From contig CALMUP010000009.1 of the NCBI GenBank assembly GCA_937872895.1, positions 62,001-126,000 of the forward strand: a stretch of 64,000 bases of DNA, in the 5' to 3' direction. The notes beneath the pieces are model-generated. The model did no database searches. It was not told the DNA's origin and saw nothing but the letters and a program-made list of their open reading frames with translations. A program made the position numbers and the translations under genes. This stretch comes from an uncultured Verrucomicrobiota bacterium. Lineage in GTDB: Bacteria; Verrucomicrobiota; Kiritimatiellia; CAIVKH01. This document shows, piece after piece, positions 6,474-15,875 of this stretch (the first letter of the stretch is position 1; every line of letters begins with the position of its first letter).

Positions 6474-8912
6474 ATGGCACGCTATCCGTTTACCGATATT
6501 GAGAAGAAGTGGCAGGCTTACTGGCTGGTCAACAAGACGTTCCGTACACCGATGGAACCCGATCCAACCAAGCCAAAGTACTATGTTCTGGACATGTTTC
6601 CCTATCCAAGCGGGGACGGACTCCACGTCGGCCATCCTGAAGGGTATACCGCCACCGACATCACGGTACGTTACAAGCGCATGCGCGGATTCAATGTCCT
6701 GCACCCCATGGGTTGGGACGCGTTCGGCTTGCCGGCCGAAAACTATGCCATCAAGACCGGGACCCATCCGCGCGAAACGACGTTGAAGAATATCGATCGC
6801 TTCCGCGCCCAGTTACAATCGCTCGGTTTCTCCTACGACTGGGATCGCGAAATCTCCACCACCGACCCGGAGTACTACCGATGGACGCAATGGATTTTCC
6901 TGAAATTGTACGAGAAGGGACTTGCGTATCAGGCGGAAGTGCCGGTGAACTGGTGTCCCGAGCTGGGCACCGTGCTGGCCAATGAGGAAGTGATCAATGG
7001 CCGAAGCGAGCGAGGCGGCCATCCCGTCATCCGCAAGCCGATGCGCCAGTGGATGCTGAAGATCACCGCCTATGCTGAACGGCTGCTTGCCGATCTCGAC
7101 GATCTCGACTGGTCAGAAAGCATCAAGGACATGCAGCGGAACTGGATCGGCAAATCGGAGGGCGCGGAGGTCCGCTTCGGTCTTTCCGGCCATCCCGAGG
7201 GCATCACGGTTTTCACCACCCGTCCTGACACGCTGTTTGGCGCGACCTACGTGGTGCTCGCTCCGGAGCATCCGCTGGTTGAAGCCATCACCACCCCTAG
7301 CCAACGCGCCGCGGTCGAGGCGTATCGCGAAGCGGCCGCACGCAAGAGCGACCTCGAACGCACCGAATTGCAGAAGGAAAAGACCGGTGTCTTTACCGGG
7401 GCGTACGCCATCAACCCGGTCAATGATGCGAAAATCCCGGTCTGGATCGCGGACTATGTGTTGTGGGGCTATGGCACCGGTGCGATCATGTCAGTGCCCG
7501 CGCACGATGAACGCGACTACGCCTTTGCACGAACCTTCAGCCTGCCGGTTGTCGAGGTGGTCTCGGGTGGCGACGTGACGAAGTCCGCTTATGTGGGCGA
7601 TGGAAAGCTGGTCAACTCGTCGAGTCATTTGTTCAGCATCAATGGGATGACGGTGCCCGATGCCAAGGCCGCCACGATCGCCTGGCTCGAGGGCCAGGGG
7701 CTGGGGGTGCGCAAGGTGAACTACAAGTTGCGTGACTGGCTGTTCAGTCGCCAGCGGTACTGGGGAGAGCCATTCCCGGTCATCTTCGTCGATGGCCAGC
7801 CCAAGCCCCTTCCGGCTGATGCCTTACCGCTGGAGTTGCCCGAGGTCGCCACCTACAAACCGAGCGGGACCGGGGAGAGTCCGCTTTCGACCATTGCCGA
7901 CTGGGTCAACACCGTCGATCCCGAAACCGGGAAGCCCGCCGTGCGCGAGACGAATACCATGCCGCAGTGGGCGGGATCCTGTTGGTACTACCTGCGCTTC
8001 ATTGATCCGCGCAATGACCGAGCGCCGGTGGACCCCGCATTGGAGAAATACTGGATGCCGGTCGATCTCTATGTGGGTGGAGCCGAGCATGCGGTGCTTC
8101 ACCTGCTTTATGCACGATTCTGGCACAAGGTCCTGTTTGATGCCGGGGTGGTGAGCACGCGCGAGCCGTTCCGCAAGCTGGTCAATCAGGGCATGATTCT
8201 CGGTGAAGACAATCAGAAGATGAGCAAGAGCCGCGGCAACGTCATCAATCCCGACAGGGTGGTGGCGGAGTACGGCGCGGATTCGCTTCGCCTGTACGAA
8301 ATGTTCATGGGCCCGCTGGAGCAGTCGAAGCCCTGGAGCATGCGTGGCGTCGAGGGGGTGTTCCGATTCCTCAGTCGTGTCTGGCGCTGGTTGGTGGATG
8401 AGGATTCCGATCAATTGGACCCCAAGGTTTCCGGAGTTGATCCGGATCCGGCACAAGCACGTATGCTTCATGCCACGATCAAGAAGGTGACGGAAGACAT
8501 CGAGGGGATGCGATACAATACGGCAATCGCCGCCATGATGGAGTTTATCAACGAAGCCATTCACTGGCCGGCGATTCCTCGCGCCTCCGCGGAATCCTTT
8601 GTTCTGCTGCTAAGCCCATTCGCGCCGCATCTGGCCGAGGAGCTTTGGGCCCGATTGGGCCACCAGGGCAGTCTGGCTTACGAGGCGTGGCCGGTTTGGG
8701 ATGCCGCTTGCCTGGTCGAGTCGACCGTGGAGGTGGTCGTACAGGTCAATGGCAAGTTGCGGGGCAAGCTTGTCGCCCCGAAAGATGCCGACCAGTCCAC
8801 GTTGCTGTCCATGGCCAAAACCGACCCCGCGATCATTCCTTTCTTGGCGGGCAAGGCCATCCGCAAGGAAATCGTCGTTCCGGGCAAGCTGGTCAATCTG
8901 GTCGTTGGATAA
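6474..8912 (+). CDS. leuS: Leucyl-tRNA synthetase
   Basis: The 812-residue class I synthetase charges tRNA-Leu in the cytoplasm. The HIGH-type ATP site is HVGH at residues 51-54, inside the family block [21 protein letters not shown]. The KMSKS loop is at 582-586. The CP1 editing domain is present, with its threonine-rich [12 protein letters not shown] segment, and so are the [11 protein letters not shown] block and the C-terminal anticodon-binding region with [10 protein letters not shown]. It is slightly shorter than the commonest bacterial forms (about 860), but all motifs are intact. It has its own promoter and a GAGGGA ribosome-binding site. It ends 19 bases before the end of the convergent outer-membrane-like gene. 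Confidence 0.97.
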   Translation: MARYPFTDIEKKWQAYWLVNKTFRTPMEPDPTKPKYYVLDMFPYPSGDGLHVGHPEGYTATDITVRYKRMRGFNVLHPMGWDAFGLPAENYAIKTGTHPRETTLKNIDRFRAQLQSLGFSYDWDREISTTDPEYYRWTQWIFLKLYEKGLAYQAEVPVNWCPELGTVLANEEVINGRSERGGHPVIRKPMRQWMLKITAYAERLLADLDDLDWSESIKDMQRNWIGKSEGAEVRFGLSGHPEGITVFTTRPDTLFGATYVVLAPEHPLVEAITTPSQRAAVEAYREAAARKSDLERTELQKEKTGVFTGAYAINPVNDAKIPVWIADYVLWGYGTGAIMSVPAHDERDYAFARTFSLPVVEVVSGGDVTKSAYVGDGKLVNSSSHLFSINGMTVPDAKAATIAWLEGQGLGVRKVNYKLRDWLFSRQRYWGEPFPVIFVDGQPKPLPADALPLELPEVATYKPSGTGESPLSTIADWVNTVDPETGKPAVRETNTMPQWAGSCWYYLRFIDPRNDRAPVDPALEKYWMPVDLYVGGAEHAVLHLLYARFWHKVLFDAGVVSTREPFRKLVNQGMILGEDNQKMSKSRGNVINPDRVVAEYGADSLRLYEMFMGPLEQSKPWSMRGVEGVFRFLSRVWRWLVDEDSDQLDPKVSGVDPDPAQARMLHATIKKVTEDIEGMRYNTAIAAMMEFINEAIHWPAIPRASAESFVLLLSPFAPHLAEELWARLGHQGSLAYEAWPVWDAACLVESTVEVVVQVNGKLRGKLVAPKDADQSTLLSMAKTDPAIIPFLAGKAIRKEIVVPGKLVNLVVG

Positions 8913-8931
8913 TCCCCGGCGCAGGAGCTTG

Positions 8932-9963
8932 TCAGTCCACCTTGCCCAGGATCAGGTCGAACTGGAATTTCAGGTAGAAACGCTCGTCGTAGTCGTCTTC
9001 CTCGGGAAACTCCACGCCGGGCTTGACCTCGAAGAAGAGCCAGTTGCTGTGCACGAGTCGTCGGTGGGTTAGCGAGACATAGTAGCGGCGATCATCGACA
9101 TTCGGGTATTCCGGCCAGCTCCCGCCGACGTCCATTCGCAAGGAGCGTCGCCGGCTAAACGTCTTGAACACACTTACCTGTTGAGCGGGTCGAACCCCAT
9201 CCCGGTCCTGCCGCCATTCCAGTTCGGAGTTGAACCGTAGCAGCCAGTCCCAGCCCATTTTCTTGTTGAACTGTATTTCCGAAAGCGACACCCAGCCGTC
9301 ATCGGTGAACCAGGTGATCTTTTGGGTTAGGCGGGCATCCCATTTGGTGGTGAGATCGTACCGCCGGGTACCGCGAAGCCGAGTATACAATTGCCACGGG
9401 CTGCTGAAGCGGGCACCGACATCCGCGTCGATACGAACCTTGCTTTTTTCCCGGATCGAGTACCGCAGGGCGGCGTTTGCATCCGTGTTATTCACGCCGG
9501 CGGCGGTGAACAGGCTGCGTTGATCCTCGTCGGGGTCCACGATGTCCTCAAACACCAGTTTCAACCGCCGGGAGGTGTAGGGCAGTTGTAGCCGTAGGTT
9601 GATCCGATGAATGTACTTGGGTGTTCCCTCCTCGCGGAACAGGATCCCGCCCGACAGCCTGATTCTGGTGTCGTTGCTTTCATCATCAAGCCGGTTATCC
9701 CCATAAAACCGGTCTATGTATTCCGCAACGCCCACAACGTTGGATGACCATTTGTCGTGCCAGCGCTCCAATCGGTTGGAATATGAGTGGTAGGCGGGAT
9801 TGTTCGTACACCATGGCGTATAGGCGGGGGGCGTGGTTCCGTTCGAGTTGGTTAACACCACGGGGACCGGGTTGTTGGTCACCTCATCAGGCAAAGCGGT
9901 GGAGACCCATCCGCTTGCCGTAACCAGCAATACTGCCACGCACCATTGACCTGCAACCGTCAT
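8932..9963 (-). CDS. Secreted, probable outer-membrane beta-barrel protein of unknown function
   Basis: I do not recognise a named family. Starting at ATG 9963 gives 343 residues with a clear signal peptide (VAVLLVTASGWVSTA, residues 9-23). The rest shows alternating polar and aromatic/hydrophobic residues, for example RRYYVSLTHRRLV and FYLKFQFDLIL, as in beta-barrel strands. It ends with aromatic-containing strands that could act as an insertion signal. An upstream in-frame extension to 10110 would destroy the signal peptide position and overlap the divergent gene, so it was rejected. The start codon lies only 15 bases from the start of the divergent gene, so the two 5' regions overlap. Confidence 0.7.
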   Translation of the reverse strand: MTVAGQWCVAVLLVTASGWVSTALPDEVTNNPVPVVLTNSNGTTPPAYTPWCTNNPAYHSYSNRLERWHDKWSSNVVGVAEYIDRFYGDNRLDDESNDTRIRLSGGILFREEGTPKYIHRINLRLQLPYTSRRLKLVFEDIVDPDEDQRSLFTAAGVNNTDANAALRYSIREKSKVRIDADVGARFSSPWQLYTRLRGTRRYDLTTKWDARLTQKITWFTDDGWVSLSEIQFNKKMGWDWLLRFNSELEWRQDRDGVRPAQQVSVFKTFSRRRSLRMDVGGSWPEYPNVDDRRYYVSLTHRRLVHSNWLFFEVKPGVEFPEEDDYDERFYLKFQFDLILGKVD

Positions 9964-9978
9964 GAAGTACAGTAGGGT

Positions 9979-10620
9979 ATGCGAAGCGAGCAGGAAATCA
10001 CCACCGAAATCGAGCAGCTTGTCCAGGCCCACTACTACAGCGAGGACTTCGAGTTGCTGGCCTCGCTTCGTGCCTACGTTCAACCCTTGTCGCCGGGTGA
10101 ACGGGAGCATGTCCGGGCACTCGCGCTCCGTCGGCTGATGCGCGACGGTTCCATCGTCGACATCATGTTGTGTTCGGTGATCGATGTGCCCTCGGCGGTT
10201 CCCGTGCTGGCGGGGAAACTCGACCGGGAGCCGGTTTCAAACCAGGTCACGCGTACGCTGATCCAGGCTTTGCGCCGGTACCACACGGACGAGGCTTACA
10301 CGGCCGTTGAACGTTTCGTCGATTCAGACCAGGAGCTGGAGGCAATCGATGCCTTGGCGGATATTGATTTCCGTCGAACCATTCCAATGATTGTGCGGGT
10401 TATCGGCAAGGAGCATCATCATGGGAACTTGCTGCACCTCCTTCATCGTTTCGCCAAGGAGCGTGGCGTGGAACGGCTTGCCGAAGAATTGACAGGGTGC
10501 TCGGCCACGCGTTCCGCCCGGTTCGTGTCCGATCTCGAACGGGTGCTGCGGGCGAAGAAAGAGCCATATAATCCCTTCACAGAAGATCAAATCCTCCATA
10601 TCCTTTCCCTCGTGGGCTGA
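9979..10620 (+). CDS. HEAT-like helical repeat protein, hypothetical
   Basis: The 213-residue protein has no signal peptide or membrane segment. It is built of paired helices with repeated patterns such as VPSAVPVLAGKLD, TDEAYTAVERFVDSD and FRRTIPMIVRVIG, which resemble HEAT/armadillo repeats. Such proteins usually act as binding scaffolds. AGGG precedes the ATG by about four bases. It lies head-to-head with the barrel-like gene and 50 bases ahead of the PP2C phosphatase gene, so it may be co-transcribed with the latter. No specific function can be assigned. Confidence 0.72.
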   Translation: MRSEQEITTEIEQLVQAHYYSEDFELLASLRAYVQPLSPGEREHVRALALRRLMRDGSIVDIMLCSVIDVPSAVPVLAGKLDREPVSNQVTRTLIQALRRYHTDEAYTAVERFVDSDQELEAIDALADIDFRRTIPMIVRVIGKEHHHGNLLHLLHRFAKERGVERLAEELTGCSATRSARFVSDLERVLRAKKEPYNPFTEDQILHILSLVG

Positions 10621-10670
10621 TCCCCGCGGGCCGGGAACCGCGATAGTGTCGGCCTGATCATGGACGAATA

Positions 10671-12221
10671 ATGGTCACCGCCCGTAAACCTCGCAGCCGT
10701 TTGATCGGACTGATCGCCTTGTGCGTGTGCGTTTCCCTGCCGTTCATCCTGCTTTACCTGGTCAGTAAACGCTCCATCATCAACGAAGTGCGGGCGCACG
10801 CCATGGGCGTGGCCATCGCCACCTCGGCCGGCATGCCACAGGATGCTTTCGCGCAGATCGTGCGGCGGGAGGATCCTGATCAATCGGCCTTCCGCGACGT
10901 GCAGCAATTCCTGAACCGGGTGGCCGTGGACAATCCGGATGTACGCTACGTGTATACCATGATGCGGTCCACGAATCCGCTGGCATCGGCTTGGATCGTG
11001 GAGTATGCGGTGGATCAGTCGTCGCGCGATGTCAACAGCAACGGGGTAATTGATCCGGAGGAGCGCTTCGAGCCGCTGGGTACGCCGTACAATGCAGTCC
11101 GTTCGCCGGAGTTGATCAACGCGTTTTACGGTCCGACCGCCGATTTCCATGTAACGCCCGATCCGCCCTATCCGGATTTGATCTCCGGGTATGCGCCGGT
11201 ACGTGATTCACAGGGCTCGGTGATCGGAATTGTCGGTGCGGATATCACGGCGGCGACGGTGGGGCGCAAGTTGCTGGCCGTTCAGGTGGTGGTTTTCGTG
11301 GTGTGGCTGGTGATCTGCCTGCTGATCCTTTGCGTGTACATGCTTTATCAAAAGCAGCGGGAGGTGTATCAGCGAATTTCCCAGTTGAGCGCCGAGTTGA
11401 TCCAGCGAAACGACATGCTGCGGGCCGCCAACCAGGAGTTGGCCCGGATGAATGCGAAGTTCGATGCCGAATTGAAGCTGGCCCAGCGGGTTCAGCAGGG
11501 TCTTCTGCCGACGCGGTTTCCGCGTCATGACCGGATCGTGTTTGATCAGTATTACCTGACCTGCGAGGTCCTCGGTGGCGACTTGTACGATGTGTTCGAG
11601 ATCGATCAGGACCACATCGGGCTTTATATGGCGGATGTGGGGGGGCGCGGGGTCAGTGCAGCCTTGGTTTCCGGCTTGTTGCACATGGCGGTAGCGACGA
11701 TTCGTCAACAGCGGGCGGAGGGAACGGCCTCGTTGTTTGTCGATATGACCCGGCCGGATGTCGTGTTACGTGTGATCAATCAGTTGCTTCACAAGGAGAT
11801 CCCCAAGGGGGAGAGCATCACGCTGATCTACGGCGTCTTTGACCTGTTGCAGAACCGGTTGCTGCTGGCCAGCGCGGGACATCCTCATCCGGCGATCTAC
11901 TGTGCCCGTCAGCAGGCTGCGCGCTGGTGCCAGGTGAAGAGCGGGGCACCGCTTGGTCTTGCCGCGGATCAGGAATACACCTGCACATCGCAACCGGTAG
12001 ATGCCGGCGACCTGGTCTTGTTCTATACCGACGGATTGACGTCCGCGACCAACCGGGCCGGGGATGTCTTTTCGGAGGACCGGTTGCTTGGAGTGGTGGG
12101 GTCGTTCGGTTCCGTGAATGCCGTCCGGTTGAATGAGGCGATTCGCGAGGCGGTGGCTAGCCACCGGGGCGGAGTGCCGGCCCACGACGACTTCACGTTG
12201 CTCAGCGTGGAGATCCGCTGA
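10671..12221 (+). CDS. Membrane-anchored sensor PP2C (SpoIIE/RsbU-type) serine phosphatase
   Basis: The 516-residue protein has a first membrane segment at about 12-32, an extracytoplasmic sensor domain at 33-200, a second segment at about 202-224, a coiled coil, and a C-terminal PP2C/SpoIIE domain. Metal-binding phosphatase motifs are visible as GGDLYD, MADVGGRG, YTDGLTSA and HDDFTLLSVEI. Family members dephosphorylate anti-sigma-factor antagonists in partner-switching pathways. No STAS or anti-sigma gene is adjacent. An EF-hand-like loop, DVNSNGVIDPEE (residues 120-131), sits inside the sensor domain, so calcium could be bound there (inference). Its end overlaps the convergent copper ATPase gene by 20 bases. 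Confidence 0.88.
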   Translation: MVTARKPRSRLIGLIALCVCVSLPFILLYLVSKRSIINEVRAHAMGVAIATSAGMPQDAFAQIVRREDPDQSAFRDVQQFLNRVAVDNPDVRYVYTMMRSTNPLASAWIVEYAVDQSSRDVNSNGVIDPEERFEPLGTPYNAVRSPELINAFYGPTADFHVTPDPPYPDLISGYAPVRDSQGSVIGIVGADITAATVGRKLLAVQVVVFVVWLVICLLILCVYMLYQKQREVYQRISQLSAELIQRNDMLRAANQELARMNAKFDAELKLAQRVQQGLLPTRFPRHDRIVFDQYYLTCEVLGGDLYDVFEIDQDHIGLYMADVGGRGVSAALVSGLLHMAVATIRQQRAEGTASLFVDMTRPDVVLRVINQLLHKEIPKGESITLIYGVFDLLQNRLLLASAGHPHPAIYCARQQAARWCQVKSGAPLGLAADQEYTCTSQPVDAGDLVLFYTDGLTSATNRAGDVFSEDRLLGVVGSFGSVNAVRLNEAIREAVASHRGGVPAHDDFTLLSVEIR

Positions 12222-14214
12222 TCCCCGCGTCGAGGTCAAGTCTGCGCAAGCGCAGCGCATTCAGGATCACCGTGATGGAACTCGCGCTCATGGCGGCGCT
12301 GGCCAGCATCGGCGTCAACATCCATCCTGTCCACGGGAACAGGGCTCCGGCGGCGAGCGGGATCATCACGGCATTGTAGGCGAATGCGAAAAAGAGGTTC
12401 TGCCGGATATTGCGCATGACGGCGCGGCTGAGATCGATGGCCCGGATCAGTCCGAGGAGTTCGCCGTGGAGGAGGTTGATCTGGCCGCTGGCCATGGCCA
12501 CGGCGGTGCCGGTGCCCATGGCGATGCCGATATCGGCGGCGGCGAGGGCGGGTGCATCGTTGATGCCATCGCCGACCATGGCGACCACGCCTCCCTGTCG
12601 CTTGCGGGCCGCCACGGCTTCCGCCTTGTGTTCCGGCCGGATTCCGGCGATGACCGACCGGATTCCCAGTTGCCGGGCTACATTATGGGCGGCGTGTTCG
12701 TGGTCGCCGGTAACCATGACTGAGGTGATGCCGCGCTGTTCGAGGGCGTGGATGGTCTCGGCGGCATGTGCTTTGAGCGTGTCGGCAATGACCAGCAGAC
12801 CGGCCGGGCGGCGGTCGGTCGCGACCCACAACACGGTGCGGCCTTCCTGTTCGTAGTGGTGGACGATCTGCTCGAACGCAGCGAACGCACGGTCATCCTC
12901 CACGTCGAGCCAGTTGCGCCGACCTACCTGCACCGAGATGTCACCGACCCGGCCGCTTACCCCCTGGCCGACCTCCGAGCGAAAATCCAGCGCGGGTTCG
13001 ATGGCGAGCCCCCAAGTACGTGCACCTTCCACGATCGCCGAGGCGAGCGGATGCCGGCTCCAGTGCTCGACCGATGCCGCCGCCTTCAACACCCAGCCTT
13101 CCTGGCCCGTCTCCACGGGAACACAGGCATGCAGGATCGGTCGACCGGAAGTGAGCGTGCCGGTCTTGTCGAGCAGCACGGTGGTAACCGCGGCGAGGCG
13201 CTCCAGATGGGCGGCGTCCTTGATCAGGATCCCGGCCACCGCGCCGCGACCAAGGCCGGTGACGATGGACAGGGGTGTGGCCAGGCCAAGGGCGCACGGG
13301 CAGGTGATCATCAGCACGGTGACGGCGTGGACGAGGCCGTACCAAGCGGCGGGTTGCGGGCCGAAACGCCACCAGAAGAGGAACGTCAGCATCGCGAGCA
13401 GCAGGACCACCGGGACGAGTTTGCCGGTGATGCGATCGGCCACGCGCTGGATCGGAGCGCGGCTGGCCTGGGCGGCGCGTACCATGGCGATGATGCGGGC
13501 GAGGGTGGTGTGTTCGCCGACCTGCTCGGCGTGCACGACGGCGGAGCCCTCGACGACGAGGGTGCCGCCGGACACGTGGTCGCCCGGAGCGCGGGTGGTT
13601 CCGAACGGCTCGCCGGTGAGCATGCTCTCATCGATGGTCGCGACTCCGGAGAGGATCACGCCGTCGATCGGCACGCGGTCGCCGCCGCGCAGGACCAGTT
13701 GATCGCCGACGCGGAGGTCATCAACCGGCACCTGTTCCTCGATGCCGTCGCGCAGCACGCTGGCCCGGCCGGGTTGCAGGCGGGCGAGGGATGCCAGGGC
13801 ATCGCCGGTGCGGCGTTCGGCTCGTTCCTCCAGCCATTGGCCGAGGAGCACCAGGGTCACGATCATCGCTGCCGCCTCGAAGTAGACCGGGACGGTGCCA
13901 TGCAGCCGGAAGGCATCGGGAAACCATCCGGGCGCGAGGAAGGCGGCCAGGCTGTAGAGGTAGGTGATGATCACGCCGGGCGCGATCATCGAGAACATGT
14001 TCAGGCGGCGGCACCGGAAGGAGAGCCAGCCTTTCTGCAGCAACGGCCAGCCGGCGGCCAGCACGACGGTACTGGCGAGGACGGCGGCAATCCCGTTCCA
14101 CGTGGTCGAAGGGTGGTGGGTCTGGTCGGTGAGGTGGCGGCTCATTTCCACCGCGGCGAGCGGCGCGGTCAGCGCCGCCGCCAGGCGGAGTCGCTGAGGC
14201 AGGCGGTCGATCAT
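12202..14214 (-). CDS. copA: Cu+-exporting P1B-type ATPase without N-terminal metal-binding domain
   Basis: This 670-residue heavy-metal P-type ATPase has the transmembrane metal motif CPC at 305-307, the phosphorylated aspartate D349 in DKTGTLT, the SRHPLAS histidine-proline motif, TGD and the hinge GDGINDAPAL. The late membrane helices carry AYN and MSASS, the pair that marks Cu+-specific P1B-1 pumps. The usual N-terminal CxxC heavy-metal domain is absent: the protein starts almost directly with membrane segments. It starts eight bases after prfC ends on the same strand, so it is probably transcribed with it. No CueR-type regulator or chaperone is nearby. Confidence 0.88.
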   Translation of the reverse strand: MIDRLPQRLRLAAALTAPLAAVEMSRHLTDQTHHPSTTWNGIAAVLASTVVLAAGWPLLQKGWLSFRCRRLNMFSMIAPGVIITYLYSLAAFLAPGWFPDAFRLHGTVPVYFEAAAMIVTLVLLGQWLEERAERRTGDALASLARLQPGRASVLRDGIEEQVPVDDLRVGDQLVLRGGDRVPIDGVILSGVATIDESMLTGEPFGTTRAPGDHVSGGTLVVEGSAVVHAEQVGEHTTLARIIAMVRAAQASRAPIQRVADRITGKLVPVVLLLAMLTFLFWWRFGPQPAAWYGLVHAVTVLMITCPCALGLATPLSIVTGLGRGAVAGILIKDAAHLERLAAVTTVLLDKTGTLTSGRPILHACVPVETGQEGWVLKAAASVEHWSRHPLASAIVEGARTWGLAIEPALDFRSEVGQGVSGRVGDISVQVGRRNWLDVEDDRAFAAFEQIVHHYEQEGRTVLWVATDRRPAGLLVIADTLKAHAAETIHALEQRGITSVMVTGDHEHAAHNVARQLGIRSVIAGIRPEHKAEAVAARKRQGGVVAMVGDGINDAPALAAADIGIAMGTGTAVAMASGQINLLHGELLGLIRAIDLSRAVMRNIRQNLFFAFAYNAVMIPLAAGALFPWTGWMLTPMLASAAMSASSITVILNALRLRRLDLDAGISGSPR

Positions 14215-14223
14215 GGCGTCCGT

Positions 14224-15855
14224 TCAGGTGGCGGTGTCGGTGGCGTTGTGGAGCGGGGCTTGCGACGGGGAGACGAGGTGCATTTCGATCTTGGGATTCT
14301 TCTCTCGGAAATAATCCATGGTCCATTTGTTCGGGAACAGCACGACCGGGCATTCCTGCAAGTCGCGGGCCACCTGAACCCCGGTGCCGAGGTATAGTTT
14401 CTCGACATCGGCCTGGGTCAGGGATGGATCCAGCCAGCGTATGACCGAATAGGACGCCGGTTCCAGCCTTGCCGGTGCGTTGTATTCCGTTTCCAGCCGG
14501 TAGAGCACGACATCGAACTGGAGGGCGCCCACGGCGCCGAGCAGGGGGGCGGTGCTTACGGTTTCCGGCAGGTTGAAGACCTGGATGACGCCCTCGTTCA
14601 GCAGCTGGCCCAGGCCGGCCTTGAACTGCTTGAACTTCGATGGGTTCGGATTGCGCAGGTAGCCGAAGACCTCCGGCGGGAAGCGGGGGATTTCCTGGTA
14701 ACGGATATCCTTGTTTTCGCTGAGCGTATCGCCGATGCGGAATGAGCGGTGGGCCACCAGGCCGACAATGTCGCCGGGGAAGGCTTCCTCCATGGTCTCG
14801 CGCTCCTGGCCGAACATGCGTTGCGGATAGGAAAGCCGGATGGTCTTGCCGGTTTCCGGATCGGCGACCTGCATGTCCTTCACGAATTTGCCGGAGCAGA
14901 CCCGCACGAAGGCAAGGGTGTCGCGGTGTTTCGGGTTCATGTTCGCCTGGACTTTGAACACGAAGCCGGAAAAGGCGGGGTGGGTCGGTTCGATCACACC
15001 GACCGACGACTTGCGCGGGGCGGGCGGGGCGCCGTACTCGATGAAGTAGTCGAGCAGGAGCTGGATGCCGAAATTGGTCATCGCGCTTCCGAAGAACACC
15101 GGGGTCACAAGTCCGGTCATGATACGTTCACGGTCGAACGACGTACCGGCCACCGACAGCATCTCCACCTCCTGCTTCCAGAGGTCGTAGGTCCCGGGGT
15201 GCATCAGGGCGGCGAGGGAGGGATCCTCAATGCCGGCCACGCGCACCGGGGCCTTGTGCTGGCCGCCGATGGTGCGTTCGAAGGTATGGACCTGGCCGGC
15301 GATGCGGTCGTACACGCCGAGGAATTCGGCACCGCTCCCCATGGGCCAGGTCACCGGGAAGGCTTCCAGGTTCAGAACCTTCTCCAGTTCGTCCAGCAGG
15401 GCCAGCGGGTCCTGGGCCGGGCGGTCCATCTTGTTCATGAATGTGAAGATGGGAATACCGCGCATGCGGCAGATCTCGAACAGCTTGCGGGTGCGTTCCT
15501 CGATGCCCTTCGCGGCATCGATGACCATGATCACGCTGTCCACCGCGGTCAGCACGCGGTAGGTGTCCTCGCTGAAATCCTTGTGGCCTGGGGTGTCGAG
15601 CAGGTTGATGCAGTGGTCGCGGTATTCGAACTGCAGAACGGTCGACGTGATCGAGATGCCGCGTTCCTTTTCCAGTTCCATCCAGTCCGAGGTGGCCGAG
15701 CGCTGGTTCTTGCGGGCACGCACGGAGCCGGCGAGGTGGAGCGCGCCGCCGTAGAGGAGCAATTTCTCGGTCAGGGTGGTCTTGCCGGCGTCCGGGTGGG
15801 AGATAATGGCAAATGTGCGGCGGCGGGCTATTTCATCGGAAAACGGTCGTTGCAT
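14224..15855 (-). CDS. prfC: Peptide chain release factor 3
   Basis: The 543-residue translational GTPase recycles RF1/RF2 after termination. It begins with the RF3 N-terminus RRRTFAIISHPDAGKTTLTE (G1 at about 20-27). It contains GISITSTV (switch I), DTPGHKDFSEDTYR (G3) and NKMDRPAQDP (G4). The length fits the family (about 530), and the C-terminal domains look complete. GAGG lies five bases before the ATG. It sits between a hybrid kinase gene upstream (20-base gap) and copA downstream (8-base gap) on the same strand, suggesting one transcript without an obvious functional link. Confidence 0.96.
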   Translation of the reverse strand: MQRPFSDEIARRRTFAIISHPDAGKTTLTEKLLLYGGALHLAGSVRARKNQRSATSDWMELEKERGISITSTVLQFEYRDHCINLLDTPGHKDFSEDTYRVLTAVDSVIMVIDAAKGIEERTRKLFEICRMRGIPIFTFMNKMDRPAQDPLALLDELEKVLNLEAFPVTWPMGSGAEFLGVYDRIAGQVHTFERTIGGQHKAPVRVAGIEDPSLAALMHPGTYDLWKQEVEMLSVAGTSFDRERIMTGLVTPVFFGSAMTNFGIQLLLDYFIEYGAPPAPRKSSVGVIEPTHPAFSGFVFKVQANMNPKHRDTLAFVRVCSGKFVKDMQVADPETGKTIRLSYPQRMFGQERETMEEAFPGDIVGLVAHRSFRIGDTLSENKDIRYQEIPRFPPEVFGYLRNPNPSKFKQFKAGLGQLLNEGVIQVFNLPETVSTAPLLGAVGALQFDVVLYRLETEYNAPARLEPASYSVIRWLDPSLTQADVEKLYLGTGVQVARDLQECPVVLFPNKWTMDYFREKNPKIEMHLVSPSQAPLHNATDTAT

Positions 15856-15875
15856 GTCCTCACGCGGGCTGGAGC

